From Serratia marcescens (GTDB lineage: Bacteria; Pseudomonadota; Gammaproteobacteria; Enterobacterales; Enterobacteriaceae): a stretch of DNA of 64,000 nt. A program made the position numbers and the translations under genes. The stretch lies in the NCBI RefSeq assembly GCF_001902635.1, contig NZ_MJAO01000008.1, forward strand, positions 62,001-126,000. Direction: 5' to 3'. The stretch's first letter is position 1; every line of letters begins with the position of its first letter. This document shows, piece after piece, positions 9,158-18,558 of this stretch. A model generated the notes under the pieces. It had not been told where the DNA came from and did not search any database. It saw only the letters and a program-made list of their open reading frames with translations.

Positions 9158-9205
9158 ATTATCGCGTCTATTGCGGCACGCAATAGCCTGAATAAACGCG
9201 ATAAT
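9158..9205. promoter_or_regulatory. Nested inverted repeats upstream of fliL (candidate FlhDC site or fliK 3' hairpin)
   Basis: Outer perfect 10-bp arms ATTATCGCGT (9158-9167) and ACGCGATAAT (9196-9205). Inner perfect arms CTATTGC (9168-9174) and GCAATAG (9180-9186). It lies between fliK and fliL (both minus). FlhD4C2 binds AT-rich inverted repeats at class 2 flagellar promoters, so this is a candidate operator for fliLMNOPQR. A transcript 3' hairpin for fliK is the alternative. Confidence 0.5.
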
Positions 9206-9233
9206 GCGTGCCAGCTTGGGCGTTTGCAGCGGC

Positions 9234-10454
9234 TCAGGCGAAAATATCGACGCCGTTGACTGCGCTTGCCATGCGCTGCAGCGCCACAGGCGCGCTGACG
9301 CTGTCGGCAGGTGCGTTGTCGCCGCCGTGATGTTCCGCATAGCTGGAACGGCCCTGGCCGTTAGAGGCCTGTTGTTGCGCCTGTTGCCACTGCGGAGTGG
9401 ACTCGCCGCCCACACTGCTCTGCCCCAGGTTGATGCCGCTCTCCGCCAGCGCGTGGCGCAGCTGCGGCATCGCCGCTTCCACCGCCGCGCGCACCTGGCC
9501 GTGCGCGGAAGCGATGTGCAGCTGCGCCTGCTGATCGTCCAGTTTCAGGGTGATCTGCAAGGCGCCCAGCTCCTGCGGGTGCAGGCGCAACTCGGCGCTT
9601 TGCTGGCCGTTGCGGTGGAACATCAGCACTTGTTGGTTCAACGCCTGCTGCCATTCCGGGCTGCCCAGCTGCGCGTTTAACTGCGGCGCAGGCGGCGCGG
9701 TCACCAGCGCGCTGGCGGGGGCGGCGCTCTGCGTCGGGCTGGCGGCGGCCAGTCCGACGGCATGGTTGAACGTCGGCTGCTGCACTTCGCTCGCCGGCAG
9801 CGGCTGTGCTGTGGCGGTGCGTTCGCCAGCGGTCGGCTGCGGGAGCGTCGCTGTGGCATTGTCGCCGTCGGCGGGTGCCGGTGTTTTAGCGCTTGCTACC
9901 GTCGGGGAGGGGGACGCCGACGGGCGCGCGGCGGTGTTATCGCCGGCCGCCGCGATGTTCAGCGGGCCGTTGCCGGGTTGCAGCGCTGCCGCATCGTCGG
10001 CGGTTGCCGCCAGCGGCGGCTGTTGGCCCTCAACCGGCTGCACCTGAGCGACGATCGCCGCCGGCAGCATGGCGTACAGCGCCTGCAGCGTTGCGGCATC
10101 CAGCTCTTTGGCGGCGGCGAGCGGCGGTTGCGCCGGTTTGTCCCCGGCGGTGGGCGTATCGCCCTCAAGCGGGTGTTCATCGGCCGGCGCCGTTTGGCTC
10201 AGCAGCAGGCCGCCGCGTTCGCCGAAGGTGGCCAACAGTTGATTGAGTTGGTTGCGGCTCAGGGCTGGAGCGCCCTCATCGTCCGCGCTCAGCATGGCCG
10301 GCGGCTGTTTGCCATCGGCGGCGGGTGCGAAACGCGCGCCGAGCAGTTGAGCGAAAGCGGACGACAGCTGGCTTTCATCCAGCGCCGTCGACAGTTCGGT
10401 CAAACCACCGGCGTCGCCAGGCAGGGGCAGCCCCGGCAGGGCGTTCAGATTCAT
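9234..10454 (-). CDS. fliK: Flagellar hook-length control protein FliK
   Basis: 406 aa. The N-terminal three quarters are Ala/Pro/Gln-rich and low complexity, as expected for a secreted molecular ruler. The C-terminal domain (about residues 270-380) has QVLMFHRNGQQSAELRLHPQ and LGALQITLKLDDQQAQLHIA, the substrate-switch domain that contacts FlhB. Overlaps the fliJ stop by 4 nt. The FliK family varies in length (about 375-405 aa in enterics). Confidence 0.95.
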   Translation of the reverse strand: MNLNALPGLPLPGDAGGLTELSTALDESQLSSAFAQLLGARFAPAADGKQPPAMLSADDEGAPALSRNQLNQLLATFGERGGLLLSQTAPADEHPLEGDTPTAGDKPAQPPLAAAKELDAATLQALYAMLPAAIVAQVQPVEGQQPPLAATADDAAALQPGNGPLNIAAAGDNTAARPSASPSPTVASAKTPAPADGDNATATLPQPTAGERTATAQPLPASEVQQPTFNHAVGLAAASPTQSAAPASALVTAPPAPQLNAQLGSPEWQQALNQQVLMFHRNGQQSAELRLHPQELGALQITLKLDDQQAQLHIASAHGQVRAAVEAAMPQLRHALAESGINLGQSSVGGESTPQWQQAQQQASNGQGRSSYAEHHGGDNAPADSVSAPVALQRMASAVNGVDIFA

Positions 10455-10897
10455 GGGTTGATATTCCTTTGTGCACTGCGTTGAGCGAACTCATCCATCA
10501 GTTTTTGGTCCCGTTTGTTCTCCTGCAATTGCTCCGCGTTCAGCGCGCGGGTATGCAGGGTCTCGAAAGCGTTCAGCCGCTGTTGTTTGTCTTGCCATTG
10601 CTTCACCGCATGATCCACTTTCTGCCCCCACTGCAGCAGCTGTTGGCGGTGCTGGTCGATGGCCTGCTCCAATGTGCCGATAAACTGCTGGTAGTTTTGC
10701 CAGCGTGAACTGTCCATGCCGTCGCAGAGCGTGTGATTCAGCTTCTGGCGATACTCGTCCTGGTAGTTGAGCAACATTGAAAGCTGTTGCTCTGCCGCCT
10801 GCTGGGCCTGTCGCACCTGGCCCAGCTGTTGTGCGGCCTGTTCCACCGCATCCTGCGCCAGATCGCGCAGGGTAATCAGGGGGGACTGTGATTTCAT
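10451..10897 (-). CDS. fliJ: Flagellar export chaperone / FliI-ring stalk FliJ
   Basis: 148 aa, almost entirely helical and Gln/Glu-rich (coiled coil), equal in length to E. coli FliJ (147). FliJ acts as the rotor-like stalk in the FliI hexamer and escorts chaperones. Starts MKSQSPLITLRDLAQDAVEQ. It lies 21 nt after fliI and overlaps fliK by 4 nt. Confidence 0.95.
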   Translation of the reverse strand: MKSQSPLITLRDLAQDAVEQAAQQLGQVRQAQQAAEQQLSMLLNYQDEYRQKLNHTLCDGMDSSRWQNYQQFIGTLEQAIDQHRQQLLQWGQKVDHAVKQWQDKQQRLNAFETLHTRALNAEQLQENKRDQKLMDEFAQRSAQRNINP

Positions 10898-10918
10898 CGC
10901 TCTCAGCCTCTGGTGACG

Positions 10919-12280
10919 TTAAACAATCAACTGCTGCAGCTGTTGGCAGGCTTCATCGTAGCCGCTGCGTTCAAAGATACCCTGCTGCAGGTAAGCTTCC
11001 ATTTGCGGATACAGCGTCATTGCCTTGTCCAGCAGCGGGTCGCTGCCTGCCGCATAGGCGCCGACGCTGATCAGATCGCGGTTGCGCTGATAGCTGGCCA
11101 GCATCTGTTTGAAGGTGCGCACCCGGCGATAATGTTCTTCGTCGATCAGTGACGTCATGGCGCGGCTGATCGAGGCCTCGATATCGATTGCCGGGTAGTG
11201 GCCGGCCTCCGCCAGGCGTCGGGACAGCACCACGTGGCCGTCGAGAATGGCGCGCGCAGAATCGGCGATCGGGTCTTGCTGATCGTCCCCTTCGGTCAAC
11301 ACGGTATAGAAGGCGGTGATGGAACCGCCGCCGCTGATGCCGTTGCCTGCGCGTTCCACCAGCGCGGGCAGCTTGGCGAAGACCGAAGGCGGATAACCTT
11401 TGGTAGCCGGCGGTTCGCCGATGGCCAGCGCGATCTCACGCTGCGCCATGGCGTAGCGGGTGAGGGAGTCCATGATCAGCAACACGTGCTGCCCGCGGTC
11501 GCGGAAATCTTCGGCGATGCGGGTGGCGTAGGCTGCACCCTGCATACGCAGCAGCGGCGACACGTCCGCCGGCGCGGCGATCACCACCGAACGTGCCCGG
11601 CCTTCGGCGCCGAGAATATTTTCGATGAAGTCTTTGACCTCGCGGCCACGCTCGCCGATCAGACCGACGACGATCACATCCGCCTGGGTATAGCGTGCCA
11701 TCATGCCGAGCAGGACGCTTTTGCCGACGCCGGAACCGGCGAACAGGCCCATGCGTTGGCCACGGCCGACGGTCAGCAGGCCGTTGATGGTGCGCACACC
11801 GACGTCCAGCACCTGTTCAATCGGCGTGCGCTGCAAAGGGTTGAATGGCGCGGTGATCAGCGGCGCGCGGTAGCCGGTTTCCGGCGAAGGCAGGCCGTCG
11901 AGCGGTTTGGCGCTGCCGTCCAGCACGCGCCCCAGCAGCGCCGGGCCGAGCGGCAGCTGTTTACCGGCGCTTTGGCCTTCCGGCGTGGTGCGGGCATACA
12001 CCCGCGCGCCCGGCACGATGCCTTCCACTTCTTCCAGCGGCATCAGAAACAGCCGCTGGCCGTTGAAGCCGACCACTTCGCTTTCCACTTCCTGCACCTC
12101 ACCGGCGTCGTGCCGTTCGATCAGGCAGGTGGCACCGAGCGGCAGCTGCAGGCCGGTGGCCTCCAGCACCAGCCCGGTGGCGCGGGTCAGGCGACCGTAG
12201 CGGCGCACCGACGGCGCGCGGGCGATGCGCTTTTCCAGCGTATCCAGAGAACTCAGCCAGCGGCCGAGACGCGCGGTCAT
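10919..12280 (-). CDS. fliI: Flagellum-specific export ATPase FliI
   Basis: 453 aa with start at ATG 12280 ([13 protein letters not shown]), which shares one base with the fliH stop; the open frame ten codons further upstream is overlap. Walker [14 protein letters not shown] lies near residue 160, Walker B region [20 protein letters not shown] near 245, and the F1-type arginine region follows. FliI energises early export with FliH and FliJ. The sequence is close to E. coli FliI along its length. Confidence 0.97.
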   Translation of the reverse strand: MTARLGRWLSSLDTLEKRIARAPSVRRYGRLTRATGLVLEATGLQLPLGATCLIERHDAGEVQEVESEVVGFNGQRLFLMPLEEVEGIVPGARVYARTTPEGQSAGKQLPLGPALLGRVLDGSAKPLDGLPSPETGYRAPLITAPFNPLQRTPIEQVLDVGVRTINGLLTVGRGQRMGLFAGSGVGKSVLLGMMARYTQADVIVVGLIGERGREVKDFIENILGAEGRARSVVIAAPADVSPLLRMQGAAYATRIAEDFRDRGQHVLLIMDSLTRYAMAQREIALAIGEPPATKGYPPSVFAKLPALVERAGNGISGGGSITAFYTVLTEGDDQQDPIADSARAILDGHVVLSRRLAEAGHYPAIDIEASISRAMTSLIDEEHYRRVRTFKQMLASYQRNRDLISVGAYAAGSDPLLDKAMTLYPQMEAYLQQGIFERSGYDEACQQLQQLIV

Positions 12281-12984
12281 CAGACTTCTCCCGGTGCCGC
12301 CAGGCGGCACAGTTCATGCCAGCGCGTCGCCAGACTGGCGTCGAGATCGCCTTCTTCGGCACTGACCTTGCAGCCGCCCGGATGCAGTTCGCCGTCCGCC
12401 AACAGGCGCCAACCGTGCAGGCTGAGGGTGACCCCCAGCTGCTGCTCGACGCGCGGGTAGTCGTCCGGGTGTACCCGCAGCTGCGGCTTGCCGTTGAACA
12501 TCGGTTCCTGCTGGATCAGCTGTTGGATCTGCGCGAGCAGGGCAGTGCCGTCGCACACCGGCGGCTGGCCCAACACCTGTTTGGCTGCGGTCAGCGCCAG
12601 CTGCATCAGCCGGGAAGCGATCACGCTGTCGAGTGCGTCCAGCGTGTGCTGGAACTCGGCCACCAGCTGTTGCCAATGTGCGGTCAGCGGTTGCTGTTGC
12701 TGTTGCGCTTCCAGCAGCCCCTGCTGACGGCCTTCCTCCAGACCGGACTGAAAACCGGCCTCATAACCTTTTTGCTGGCCGTCGGCATACCCCAACTGCT
12801 GGCCCTGTTGCTCCGCCTGCAGCCGCAGCGTTGCCAGCTGCTGCTGCAATTCGGCCTGCGCGTCCGGCGACGGATCGTCGAACTCGAGATCCGGCAGCGG
12901 CGGCAGTTCGAGCACCGGTTTCTGTTCGCCCAAATCGTTGAGCGACCAAGGCTGCCAGGGCAGGGTGTTAATGCGATCAGACAT
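12280..12984 (-). CDS. fliH: Flagellar export ATPase regulator FliH
   Basis: 234 aa. Gln/Glu-rich central region with GxxxG-like spacing ([20 protein letters not shown]), a FliH hallmark, followed by the C-terminal FliI-binding domain ([18 protein letters not shown]). FliH dimers hold FliI and dock it to FliN at the C-ring. The start overlaps fliG by 8 nt. Confidence 0.95.
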   Translation of the reverse strand: MSDRINTLPWQPWSLNDLGEQKPVLELPPLPDLEFDDPSPDAQAELQQQLATLRLQAEQQGQQLGYADGQQKGYEAGFQSGLEEGRQQGLLEAQQQQQPLTAHWQQLVAEFQHTLDALDSVIASRLMQLALTAAKQVLGQPPVCDGTALLAQIQQLIQQEPMFNGKPQLRVHPDDYPRVEQQLGVTLSLHGWRLLADGELHPGGCKVSAEEGDLDASLATRWHELCRLAAPGEV

Positions 12985-13969
12985 AGGTGTCCTCGCCGCC
13001 GCCGATGATCATTTCGCCGGTTTCCGCCAGGCGTCTTACCACCAGCAGAATGGCTTTCTGCTCGTTTTCCACCTGCGACATACGCACCGGCCCACGGTTG
13101 GCCAGGTCGTCGCGCAGGATGTCGGCGGCGCGTTGCGACATGTTCTTGAGGAACTTCTCGCGCAGCGGCTGTTCGGCGCCTTTCAACGCGATCAGCAGCG
13201 ACTCGCCTTCCACTTCCTGCAGCAGGCGTTGGATACTGCGATCGTCGACCTCCACCAGGTTTTCGAACAGGAACATCTCGTCGATGATCTTCTGCGCCAG
13301 CTCGCCGTCGTATTCGCGCATGGCGTCGATGACCGCTTCTTCCTGCTGGGTTTTCATCAGGTTGATGATCTCGGCAGCGGTGCGCACCCCGCCCATTTTG
13401 CTGCGCTTGAGGTTCTGGCCGTCGAGCAGGTTGTTCAGCACTTCGGTCAGTTCCGCCAGCGCCGCCGGCTGTACACCACCGAAGGTGGCGATACGCAGCA
13501 TCACGTCGTTGCGCAGGCGTTCGTCGAACAGGGCCAGGATATCCGCTGCCTGGCCGCGCTTGAGGTGCACCAAAATGGTGGCGATGATCTGCGGGTGTTC
13601 GTCGCGGATCAGATCGGCGGCGCTCTGCGGTTCCATAAAGTTGAGCGTTTCCATGCCGGTGGTGGTCTCGCGCGATTCGAGAATGTCTTCCAGCAGGCTG
13701 GCGGCGCGCTCTTCACCCAGCGCCTTGACCAGCACCGAACGCAGATAATCGCTGGCGTTGACGCTCAGCGCCGCGTATTGCTCGGCGTCGTCTTCAAACT
13801 CGGTCAGTATGTCGCCGAGCTGTTTGTGCGAAACCTGGCTCATGCCGGCCATGGTGCCGCTCAGCAGCTGTACTTCGCGCGAGGAGAGGTGTTTGAACAC
13901 CTCCGCCGCGCGATCTTCACCCAGCGTCATCAGCAGGATGGCGCTTTTGTCGGTTCCGGTCAGGCTCAT
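12977..13969 (-). CDS. fliG: Flagellar motor switch protein FliG
   Basis: 330 aa. Contains the EHPQ motif ([20 protein letters not shown], mid-domain FliM contact) and the hydrophobic MFLF patch. The C-terminal torque helix region ([20 protein letters not shown]) provides charged residues that interact with MotA. Length matches E. coli (331). It overlaps fliF by 4 nt and fliH by 8 nt. Confidence 0.98.
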   Translation of the reverse strand: MSLTGTDKSAILLMTLGEDRAAEVFKHLSSREVQLLSGTMAGMSQVSHKQLGDILTEFEDDAEQYAALSVNASDYLRSVLVKALGEERAASLLEDILESRETTTGMETLNFMEPQSAADLIRDEHPQIIATILVHLKRGQAADILALFDERLRNDVMLRIATFGGVQPAALAELTEVLNNLLDGQNLKRSKMGGVRTAAEIINLMKTQQEEAVIDAMREYDGELAQKIIDEMFLFENLVEVDDRSIQRLLQEVEGESLLIALKGAEQPLREKFLKNMSQRAADILRDDLANRGPVRMSQVENEQKAILLVVRRLAETGEMIIGGGEDTYV

Positions 13970-15672
13970 ATCTCGTTACTCATCCATTGGCGGATTACCA
14001 GAGCGACCACGCGCGGGTCTTTGTCAGCCAGATCGCGGATCCGCTGGCTCTGGACTTCTGCACTGACGCGCTGCTGCGATTTACGGCGCTGCGCCAGCTC
14101 CTCGTTACTCGGTTTGCTGTTGTCGACCGCTTTGGCAGCAGGGGCGTTGGCGGCGGCGATGGCGGCCTGTTGCGCTGCCTGGCGCTGTTGCAGCTGCGGC
14201 CGCACCAGTTTGCGCCACAGCAGCCAGGCAACCAGCAGCACCAGCAGATAGCGGCCCGCGTCGATCAGGCGATCGATAAACGACTGGCTTTGCCAGAACG
14301 GCAGTTCGCCACCGGTCACCTGACTGTCGGTAAACGGCGTGTTGACCACGTTCAGGGTATCGCCACGGCTGCTGGAGTAGCCCATCGCTTCACGTACCAG
14401 TGCTTCGATCTGCGCCAGCTGCTCTTTGCTCATCGGCTGCGGCTTGCCGTCTTTGTCCACGCCGAGGTAGTTGACGACCACGGCGACCGACAGGCGCTGC
14501 ACGGTCCCGGCTTTCTGCTGGGTATGACGAATGGTGCGGTCGAGCTCGTAGTTGGTGGTCGCGTCGCGACGGGTGTTCTGCGGTACGCCGCTGGCCGCCG
14601 CGCTGCGGGTGGTTGCGGTGTTTTGCGCAGTCGCGTTGGCATTGGCATTGCTGCCTGCCGCCGCGGCCGGCTTGGCGGTTTCAATCGGCGCCGTGGCCGG
14701 AGCGCTCGGCTGATTGGACAGCGCGCCCGGCACGCCGCCGACCTGCTGTCCGCCGATCTGCTCGCTCAGGCTGGTTTGCTGGGAACGGATGGCGGCCTTG
14801 TCCGGCTGTTGGTTCGGCTGATATTGCTCGTCAGTCTGTTCGCGGGTTGCGAAGTCGATCTGCGCCGTCACCTGCGCGCGCACGTTGGCGCTGCCGACCA
14901 CCGGGGCGAGGATCGCCTCGATGCGGCGCTGGAAACCGTTCTCCACTTCATTGGCGTATTTCAACTGTGAGGCGTTGAGATCGCGACCGGTGCCGTCGGA
15001 TTGGGTCAGCAGGCGGCCGGCCTGATCGACTACGGTCACGTTGCCCGGCGGCAGGCCGGCGACGCTGCTCGACACCATATAGACAATGGCGTTGATCTGA
15101 CCGTCGTCCAGCGCGCGGCCGGGTTGCAGGGTCAGCGTCACCGAGGCGGAAGGGGATTTCTGTTCGCGCACGAACAGCGAAGGCTTAGGCAGTGCCAGGT
15201 GAACGCGGGCGTTTTGCACCGGCCCCAGCGACTCGATAGTACGCGACAGCTCGCCTTCGAGGGCGCGCTGATAGTTGATTTGCTCGCTGAACTGACTGAT
15301 GCCGAATTTTTCCTGATCCAGCAGTTCGAAGCCGACGGCGCCGCCTTTTGGCAACCCTTGCTGTGCCAGGCGCAGGCGCGTTTCATGCACCTTTTCCGCC
15401 GGGATCAGCAGCGCTGCGCCGTTCTCGGCAAAGCGATAAGGGATATTCATCTGCGTCAGCTGGGTGACGATGGCGCCACCGTCGCGGTCGTTCAGATTGC
15501 TGTACAGCACGCGGTAGTCGGGACTTTTCACCCATAACAGCAGCGCGACGACGATAGCGATCGCGGCGGAAGCGGCGACCAGCAACGGAATTTTCGGGTT
15601 GGCGCGCAGACGGTTCCAGACGGCCTGCAGGCCGTTGTCGCGGCTTTCGCCGGCGGTTATCGAAGCACTCAT
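13966..15672 (-). CDS. fliF: Flagellar MS-ring protein FliF
   Basis: 568 aa. Membrane helices flank the large periplasmic part: about residues 33-49 ([20 protein letters not shown]) and about 455-473 ([17 protein letters not shown]). The ring-building motif [14 protein letters not shown]-like block ([18 protein letters not shown]) and the C-terminal FliG-binding tail ([20 protein letters not shown]) are present. First gene of the fliFGHIJK operon, divergent from fliE. Confidence 0.98.
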   Translation of the reverse strand: MSASITAGESRDNGLQAVWNRLRANPKIPLLVAASAAIAIVVALLLWVKSPDYRVLYSNLNDRDGGAIVTQLTQMNIPYRFAENGAALLIPAEKVHETRLRLAQQGLPKGGAVGFELLDQEKFGISQFSEQINYQRALEGELSRTIESLGPVQNARVHLALPKPSLFVREQKSPSASVTLTLQPGRALDDGQINAIVYMVSSSVAGLPPGNVTVVDQAGRLLTQSDGTGRDLNASQLKYANEVENGFQRRIEAILAPVVGSANVRAQVTAQIDFATREQTDEQYQPNQQPDKAAIRSQQTSLSEQIGGQQVGGVPGALSNQPSAPATAPIETAKPAAAAGSNANANATAQNTATTRSAAASGVPQNTRRDATTNYELDRTIRHTQQKAGTVQRLSVAVVVNYLGVDKDGKPQPMSKEQLAQIEALVREAMGYSSSRGDTLNVVNTPFTDSQVTGGELPFWQSQSFIDRLIDAGRYLLVLLVAWLLWRKLVRPQLQQRQAAQQAAIAAANAPAAKAVDNSKPSNEELAQRRKSQQRVSAEVQSQRIRDLADKDPRVVALVIRQWMSNEI

Positions 15673-15798
15673 TTTAGGTCGCGTCCTTCAATGGCGCTCA
15701 CGATCCCGTATGGGCCGCTGAGCAGCTCCCTGCCAGGCTGATGAACGGTATGGTTAGCGTTGTGTGACAAAACAGACTCCCTGATACACATATCTTCT

Positions 15799-15835
15799 AA
15801 ATAGCGGCGCTCCCATTTCTGGGCAGGCCATTATT
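15799..15835. promoter_or_regulatory. Candidate FlhD4C2 binding region between fliF and fliE
   Basis: AAATAGCG (15799-15806) faces CCATTATT (15828-15835) across 21 nt in the 314-nt divergent region. This resembles the FlhDC half-site AAATA(A/G)CG in inverted orientation and could serve both class 2 promoters. A separate hairpin GGGTGA/TCACCC (15945-15960) lies in the fliE leader. Assignment rests on pattern similarity only. Confidence 0.4.
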
Positions 15836-15986
15836 CGCCTTATCAGACGATTCTGATTGCCCGATAAGCCGGGTTTTTTGCAGTTAATTAACCGCTTTAG
15901 GTCTGAAAACGCTGTGCTAGGGTGTGCATCATTGGAGAAGTGCAGGGTGAGTCTTCACCCGGCGAGACGAGATGATTGAGGATCAG

Positions 15987-16301
15987 ATGGCGATTCAGGG
16001 CATTGAAGGGGTACTGCAGCAGATGCAGACCATGGCGGTTCAGGCCGGGGCGATGGGGCAAAACGCGGCACCGCAGGGCGCCAGCTTCGCCAGCGAACTG
16101 AGTGCGGCGCTCGGCAAGATCAGCGATACCCAGCAGGCGGCGCGCAAACAGGCGCAGGATTTCGAGTTGGGTGCGCTGGGCATCAGCCTGAACGATGTGA
16201 TGGTCGATCTGCAGAAATCGTCGGTGTCGTTGCAACTGGGCGTACAGGTGCGCAACAAGCTGGTGGCGGCATACCAGGACATCATGAATATGCCGGTGTA
16301 A
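15987..16301 (+). CDS. fliE: Flagellar MS-ring/rod adaptor FliE
   Basis: 104 aa from ATG 15987 ([14 protein letters not shown]), which has a GAGGA ribosome site and gives exactly the E. coli length; another ATG 15 nt upstream is in frame but poorly placed. C-terminal block [20 protein letters not shown] and [17 protein letters not shown] is diagnostic. FliE joins the MS ring and the rod and gates the export pore. Single-gene unit divergent from fliF. Confidence 0.96.
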   Translation: MAIQGIEGVLQQMQTMAVQAGAMGQNAAPQGASFASELSAALGKISDTQQAARKQAQDFELGALGISLNDVMVDLQKSSVSLQLGVQVRNKLVAAYQDIMNMPV

Positions 16302-16332
16302 TGTTCAGCCTGCGCCTCCGCTCAGAGACGGG

Positions 16333-16353
16333 TCCGTCGCCAAAAGCGACGGA
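16333..16353. terminator. Stem-loop between convergent fliE and azoreductase gene
   Basis: Arms TCCGTCGC (16333-16340) and GCGACGGA (16346-16353), loop CAAAA, followed on the plus strand by TTTCG. Probably ends fliE and possibly the convergent gene too. Confidence 0.55.
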
Positions 16354-16419
16354 TTTCGACGGCTAACAGGAGGGCGCAAGGGCTGATGGCAAGCAGTAAC
16401 AGCAGCAACGGCGCGGGCC

Positions 16420-17019
16420 TCAGCTCGCCAGTTCAGCGATCCGCTCATGGGCGTTCGCCAATCCCCGGTCGCGGCCGTGCGGTTTCATATCCAGCCCTTC
16501 AGCATAGATAAATTGCACGTCGTTGATCCCCATCAGCCCCAGCACCGAGCGCAGGTAGGGCGTTACCGCATCGGTCGGATGACCGGCATGCACGCCGCCG
16601 CGTGAACTGAACACCACCGCGTTGACACCCTCCACCAGACCGACCGGATAGGTGGCGGTATAGTTGAACGTCATTCGGGCGCGGGCCACCAGATCGAACC
16701 AGTTTTTCAGCTGGGTCGGCACGTTGAGGTTGTACATCGGCGCGCCAATCAACAGCAGATCGCTCCCTTTGAGCTCGGCAATCAGTCGATCGGAGAGCGC
16801 TACCGTCGCTTTGCCGCGTTGGCTGGTGTTTTCCGCGCCGCGCAGCGCGCTGAACAACTCGCCGTCCAGAACCGGCAGATCCAACGCCGTCAGATCGTGT
16901 TCGACGATCCGGTCTTCCTCCCCTTTGGCCCGACGCGCCGCCAGAAAGCGATCGATCAGGTTATTGGTCTGCGAGTCATTTCCCATAATGCTCGATTTGA
17001 GCACCAATATGTTTTTCAT
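16420..17019 (-). CDS. FMN-dependent NADH-azoreductase family protein (AzoR-like)
   Basis: 199 aa flavodoxin-like fold, one domain. Visible family features: N-terminal MKNILVLKSSIMGNDSQTN phosphate-binding loop, APMYNLNVPTQLKNWFDLVA, and VVFSSRGGVHAG. Members are cytosolic dimers that reduce azo dyes, quinones and nitroaromatics with NADH. It is divergent from a LysR gene 127 nt away, the usual arrangement for a regulator that controls the reductase and itself. Which of several AzoR paralogues it represents cannot be told; unrelated to flagella, so this pair is an insert in the locus. Confidence 0.85.
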   Translation of the reverse strand: MKNILVLKSSIMGNDSQTNNLIDRFLAARRAKGEEDRIVEHDLTALDLPVLDGELFSALRGAENTSQRGKATVALSDRLIAELKGSDLLLIGAPMYNLNVPTQLKNWFDLVARARMTFNYTATYPVGLVEGVNAVVFSSRGGVHAGHPTDAVTPYLRSVLGLMGINDVQFIYAEGLDMKPHGRDRGLANAHERIAELAS

Positions 17020-17146
17020 GATGTTTTCCTCTGATGCAAGCTGTGGTTTTCGCCGGGACTCCGGGATGACTGCAGGTTATCATTGCCTGATATTCATCAG
17101 TGGTGATAGGTTTTCACTTTATTGATTCCAAAATGGAACCGTTACG

Positions 17147-18070
17147 ATGAAAAGCGATCTCAGCGCGCTGCCGGCCTTCGTCGCCGTGGCGGAAGGGGGC
17201 AGCTTCGCCGCCGCCGCAGAAAAGTTGCATCTGACGCGCTCAGCGATCAGCAAAATCGTGTCGCGCCTGGAGGAACGGCTGGGCGTGATGCTGTTTATGC
17301 GCACCACGCGCAGCCTTAGCCTGACGGATGAAGGGGCGCTGTACTATGAACATTGCCGGCAGGCGCTGGCGAGCATTCAGGCGGCGGAAAACCAGTTGGA
17401 CAGCGGCAAAATGCGGGTCAGCGGGCGGCTCAGGGTCTCTGTACCGGTGTTGTTCGGCCATCTGTGCATTGCGCCCTTGCTGACGGCGCTGGCGAATGAA
17501 CATCCTTTACTGACGCTGGAAATGTCGTTCAGCGACCGCATGACCGACCTGATCGATGAGGGATTCGATCTGGCGGTGCGTATCGGCGAACTGGCGGACA
17601 GCAGCAGTCTGGTTGCCCGGCGTTTGGGCGAGCATGGCATGATCCTGTGCGCCTCGCCTGACTATGTGCAGCGCTGCGGCGAACCGAAAACGCCGGAAGC
17701 GTTGCGCCGACATCAGGCGGTGGGGTATCTGCGCGCCGGCGTCGTGCTGCCCTGGCAGATTCGTGATGCCGGCGGTGAGCTACAGCCGTTCAGGCCGCCG
17801 GCCAAAATGATGATGGATGACATGCAGGGGATCGTCGACGCCGTGTCTGGCGGCGCCGGCATCGCCTGGCTGCCGGAATGGCTGGTGCGCGAACGACTGG
17901 CGGCGGGGACGTTGGTGGAGGTCATGCAAGGTTACTCCAGCCTCCGCTTCCCGGTGAACGCCGTTTGGCCTTATATGCCGTACCAGCCGCTGAAGGTGAG
18001 GTTGGCGGTGGATAAACTGGTGGCGGAGCTGCCGGGAAAGCTGGCGCTCGTTACGCCGGTGATGCCATAG
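17147..18070 (+). CDS. LysR-family transcriptional regulator
   Basis: 307 aa. Winged HTH at the N-terminus (about residues 5-62; AAAAEKLHLTRSAISKIVSR), then a periplasmic-binding-like effector domain (about 90-300; GRLRVSVPVLFGHLCIAPLL, DLAVRIGELADSSSLVARRL). Divergent from the azoreductase gene, so a local quinone/dye-responsive regulator is inferred. The DLAVRIG signature is typical of the large LysR subgroup that controls adjacent oxidoreductases. Inducer unknown. Confidence 0.88.
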   Translation: MKSDLSALPAFVAVAEGGSFAAAAEKLHLTRSAISKIVSRLEERLGVMLFMRTTRSLSLTDEGALYYEHCRQALASIQAAENQLDSGKMRVSGRLRVSVPVLFGHLCIAPLLTALANEHPLLTLEMSFSDRMTDLIDEGFDLAVRIGELADSSSLVARRLGEHGMILCASPDYVQRCGEPKTPEALRRHQAVGYLRAGVVLPWQIRDAGGELQPFRPPAKMMMDDMQGIVDAVSGGAGIAWLPEWLVRERLAAGTLVEVMQGYSSLRFPVNAVWPYMPYQPLKVRLAVDKLVAELPGKLALVTPVMP

Positions 18071-18217
18071 GAGCAAGGCCGGTACTTGGTGATTAGTAGG
18101 AAATCATCGCGCAATTTGCCGAATAAGGGGAGAAAAACTGTGCTGTCAGACATATTGACCCACCGGGCGACCGTTTATTATGGCCTTATTAGTAAGGTTA
18201 TTATTAGAGGTAGGTCA

Positions 18218-18313
18218 ATGAGCAGCAAAAGTGAATCCCGATGGCGTCTGATCAGTATTTTAATGGTGGCGGTGTTAGCCGCATTAATTAGCGTTCTGGT
18301 AAGACTGGATTGA
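18218..18313 (+). CDS. 31-aa single-pass membrane protein (hypothetical)
   Basis: Encodes a 31-residue protein: a short polar N-terminus (MSSKSESRWR) and one hydrophobic helix (LISILMVAVLAALISVLV), ending RLD. A GAGGT ribosome site lies 6-9 nt before the ATG and a clear intrinsic terminator follows 7 nt after the stop, so it looks like a self-contained small-protein gene. The frame is open further upstream to 18086 but without a credible start. Function unknown; such proteins often modulate membrane kinases or transporters, which is only an analogy here. Confidence 0.6.
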   Translation: MSSKSESRWRLISILMVAVLAALISVLVRLD

Positions 18314-18320
18314 GATCGGA

Positions 18321-18348
18321 CCAGGCACCAAAAAGCCTGGCCGTTTTT
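18321..18348 (+). terminator. Intrinsic terminator after the 31-aa gene
   Basis: CCAGGC (18321-18326), loop ACCAAAAA, GCCTGG (18335-18340), then CCGTTTTT. Confidence 0.85.
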
Positions 18349-18454
18349 ATTGCGCGGTAAGTAAGCGCATCATGTCTTCTTCATACACCAATGCCAACAG
18401 CCACAGGCCCAACAACATTATTGCCAGAGAAAATAATCGCTTTTCATTACGCAT
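18347..18454 (-). CDS. 35-aa putative small membrane protein, convergent to the 31-aa gene
   Basis: Thirty-five codons: charged start MRNEKRLF, hydrophobic core SLAIMLLGLWLLALVY (about residues 9-24), acidic/basic tail EEDMMRLLTAQ. The topology is that of a single-helix membrane protein. Its stop lies in the T-run of the facing gene's terminator. No good ribosome site is visible before the ATG, so this is less secure than its neighbour. Function unknown. Confidence 0.4.
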   Translation of the reverse strand: MRNEKRLFSLAIMLLGLWLLALVYEEDMMRLLTAQ

Positions 18455-18558
18455 CGTTTAATTCGAACTTTGGTGGACGAATGTTGCGTAGCGTATCGCA
18501 GACTTGTTACAACCGTTAGTGACTTGTGCTAAATAAAGCCATTTTGTTGCGCGTCTAT

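Noticed and set aside
16385-16510. Short plus-strand frame after AGGAGG downstream of fliE
   Set aside because: The ATG is too far from the AGGAGG, and the frame is antisense to the end of the azoreductase gene.
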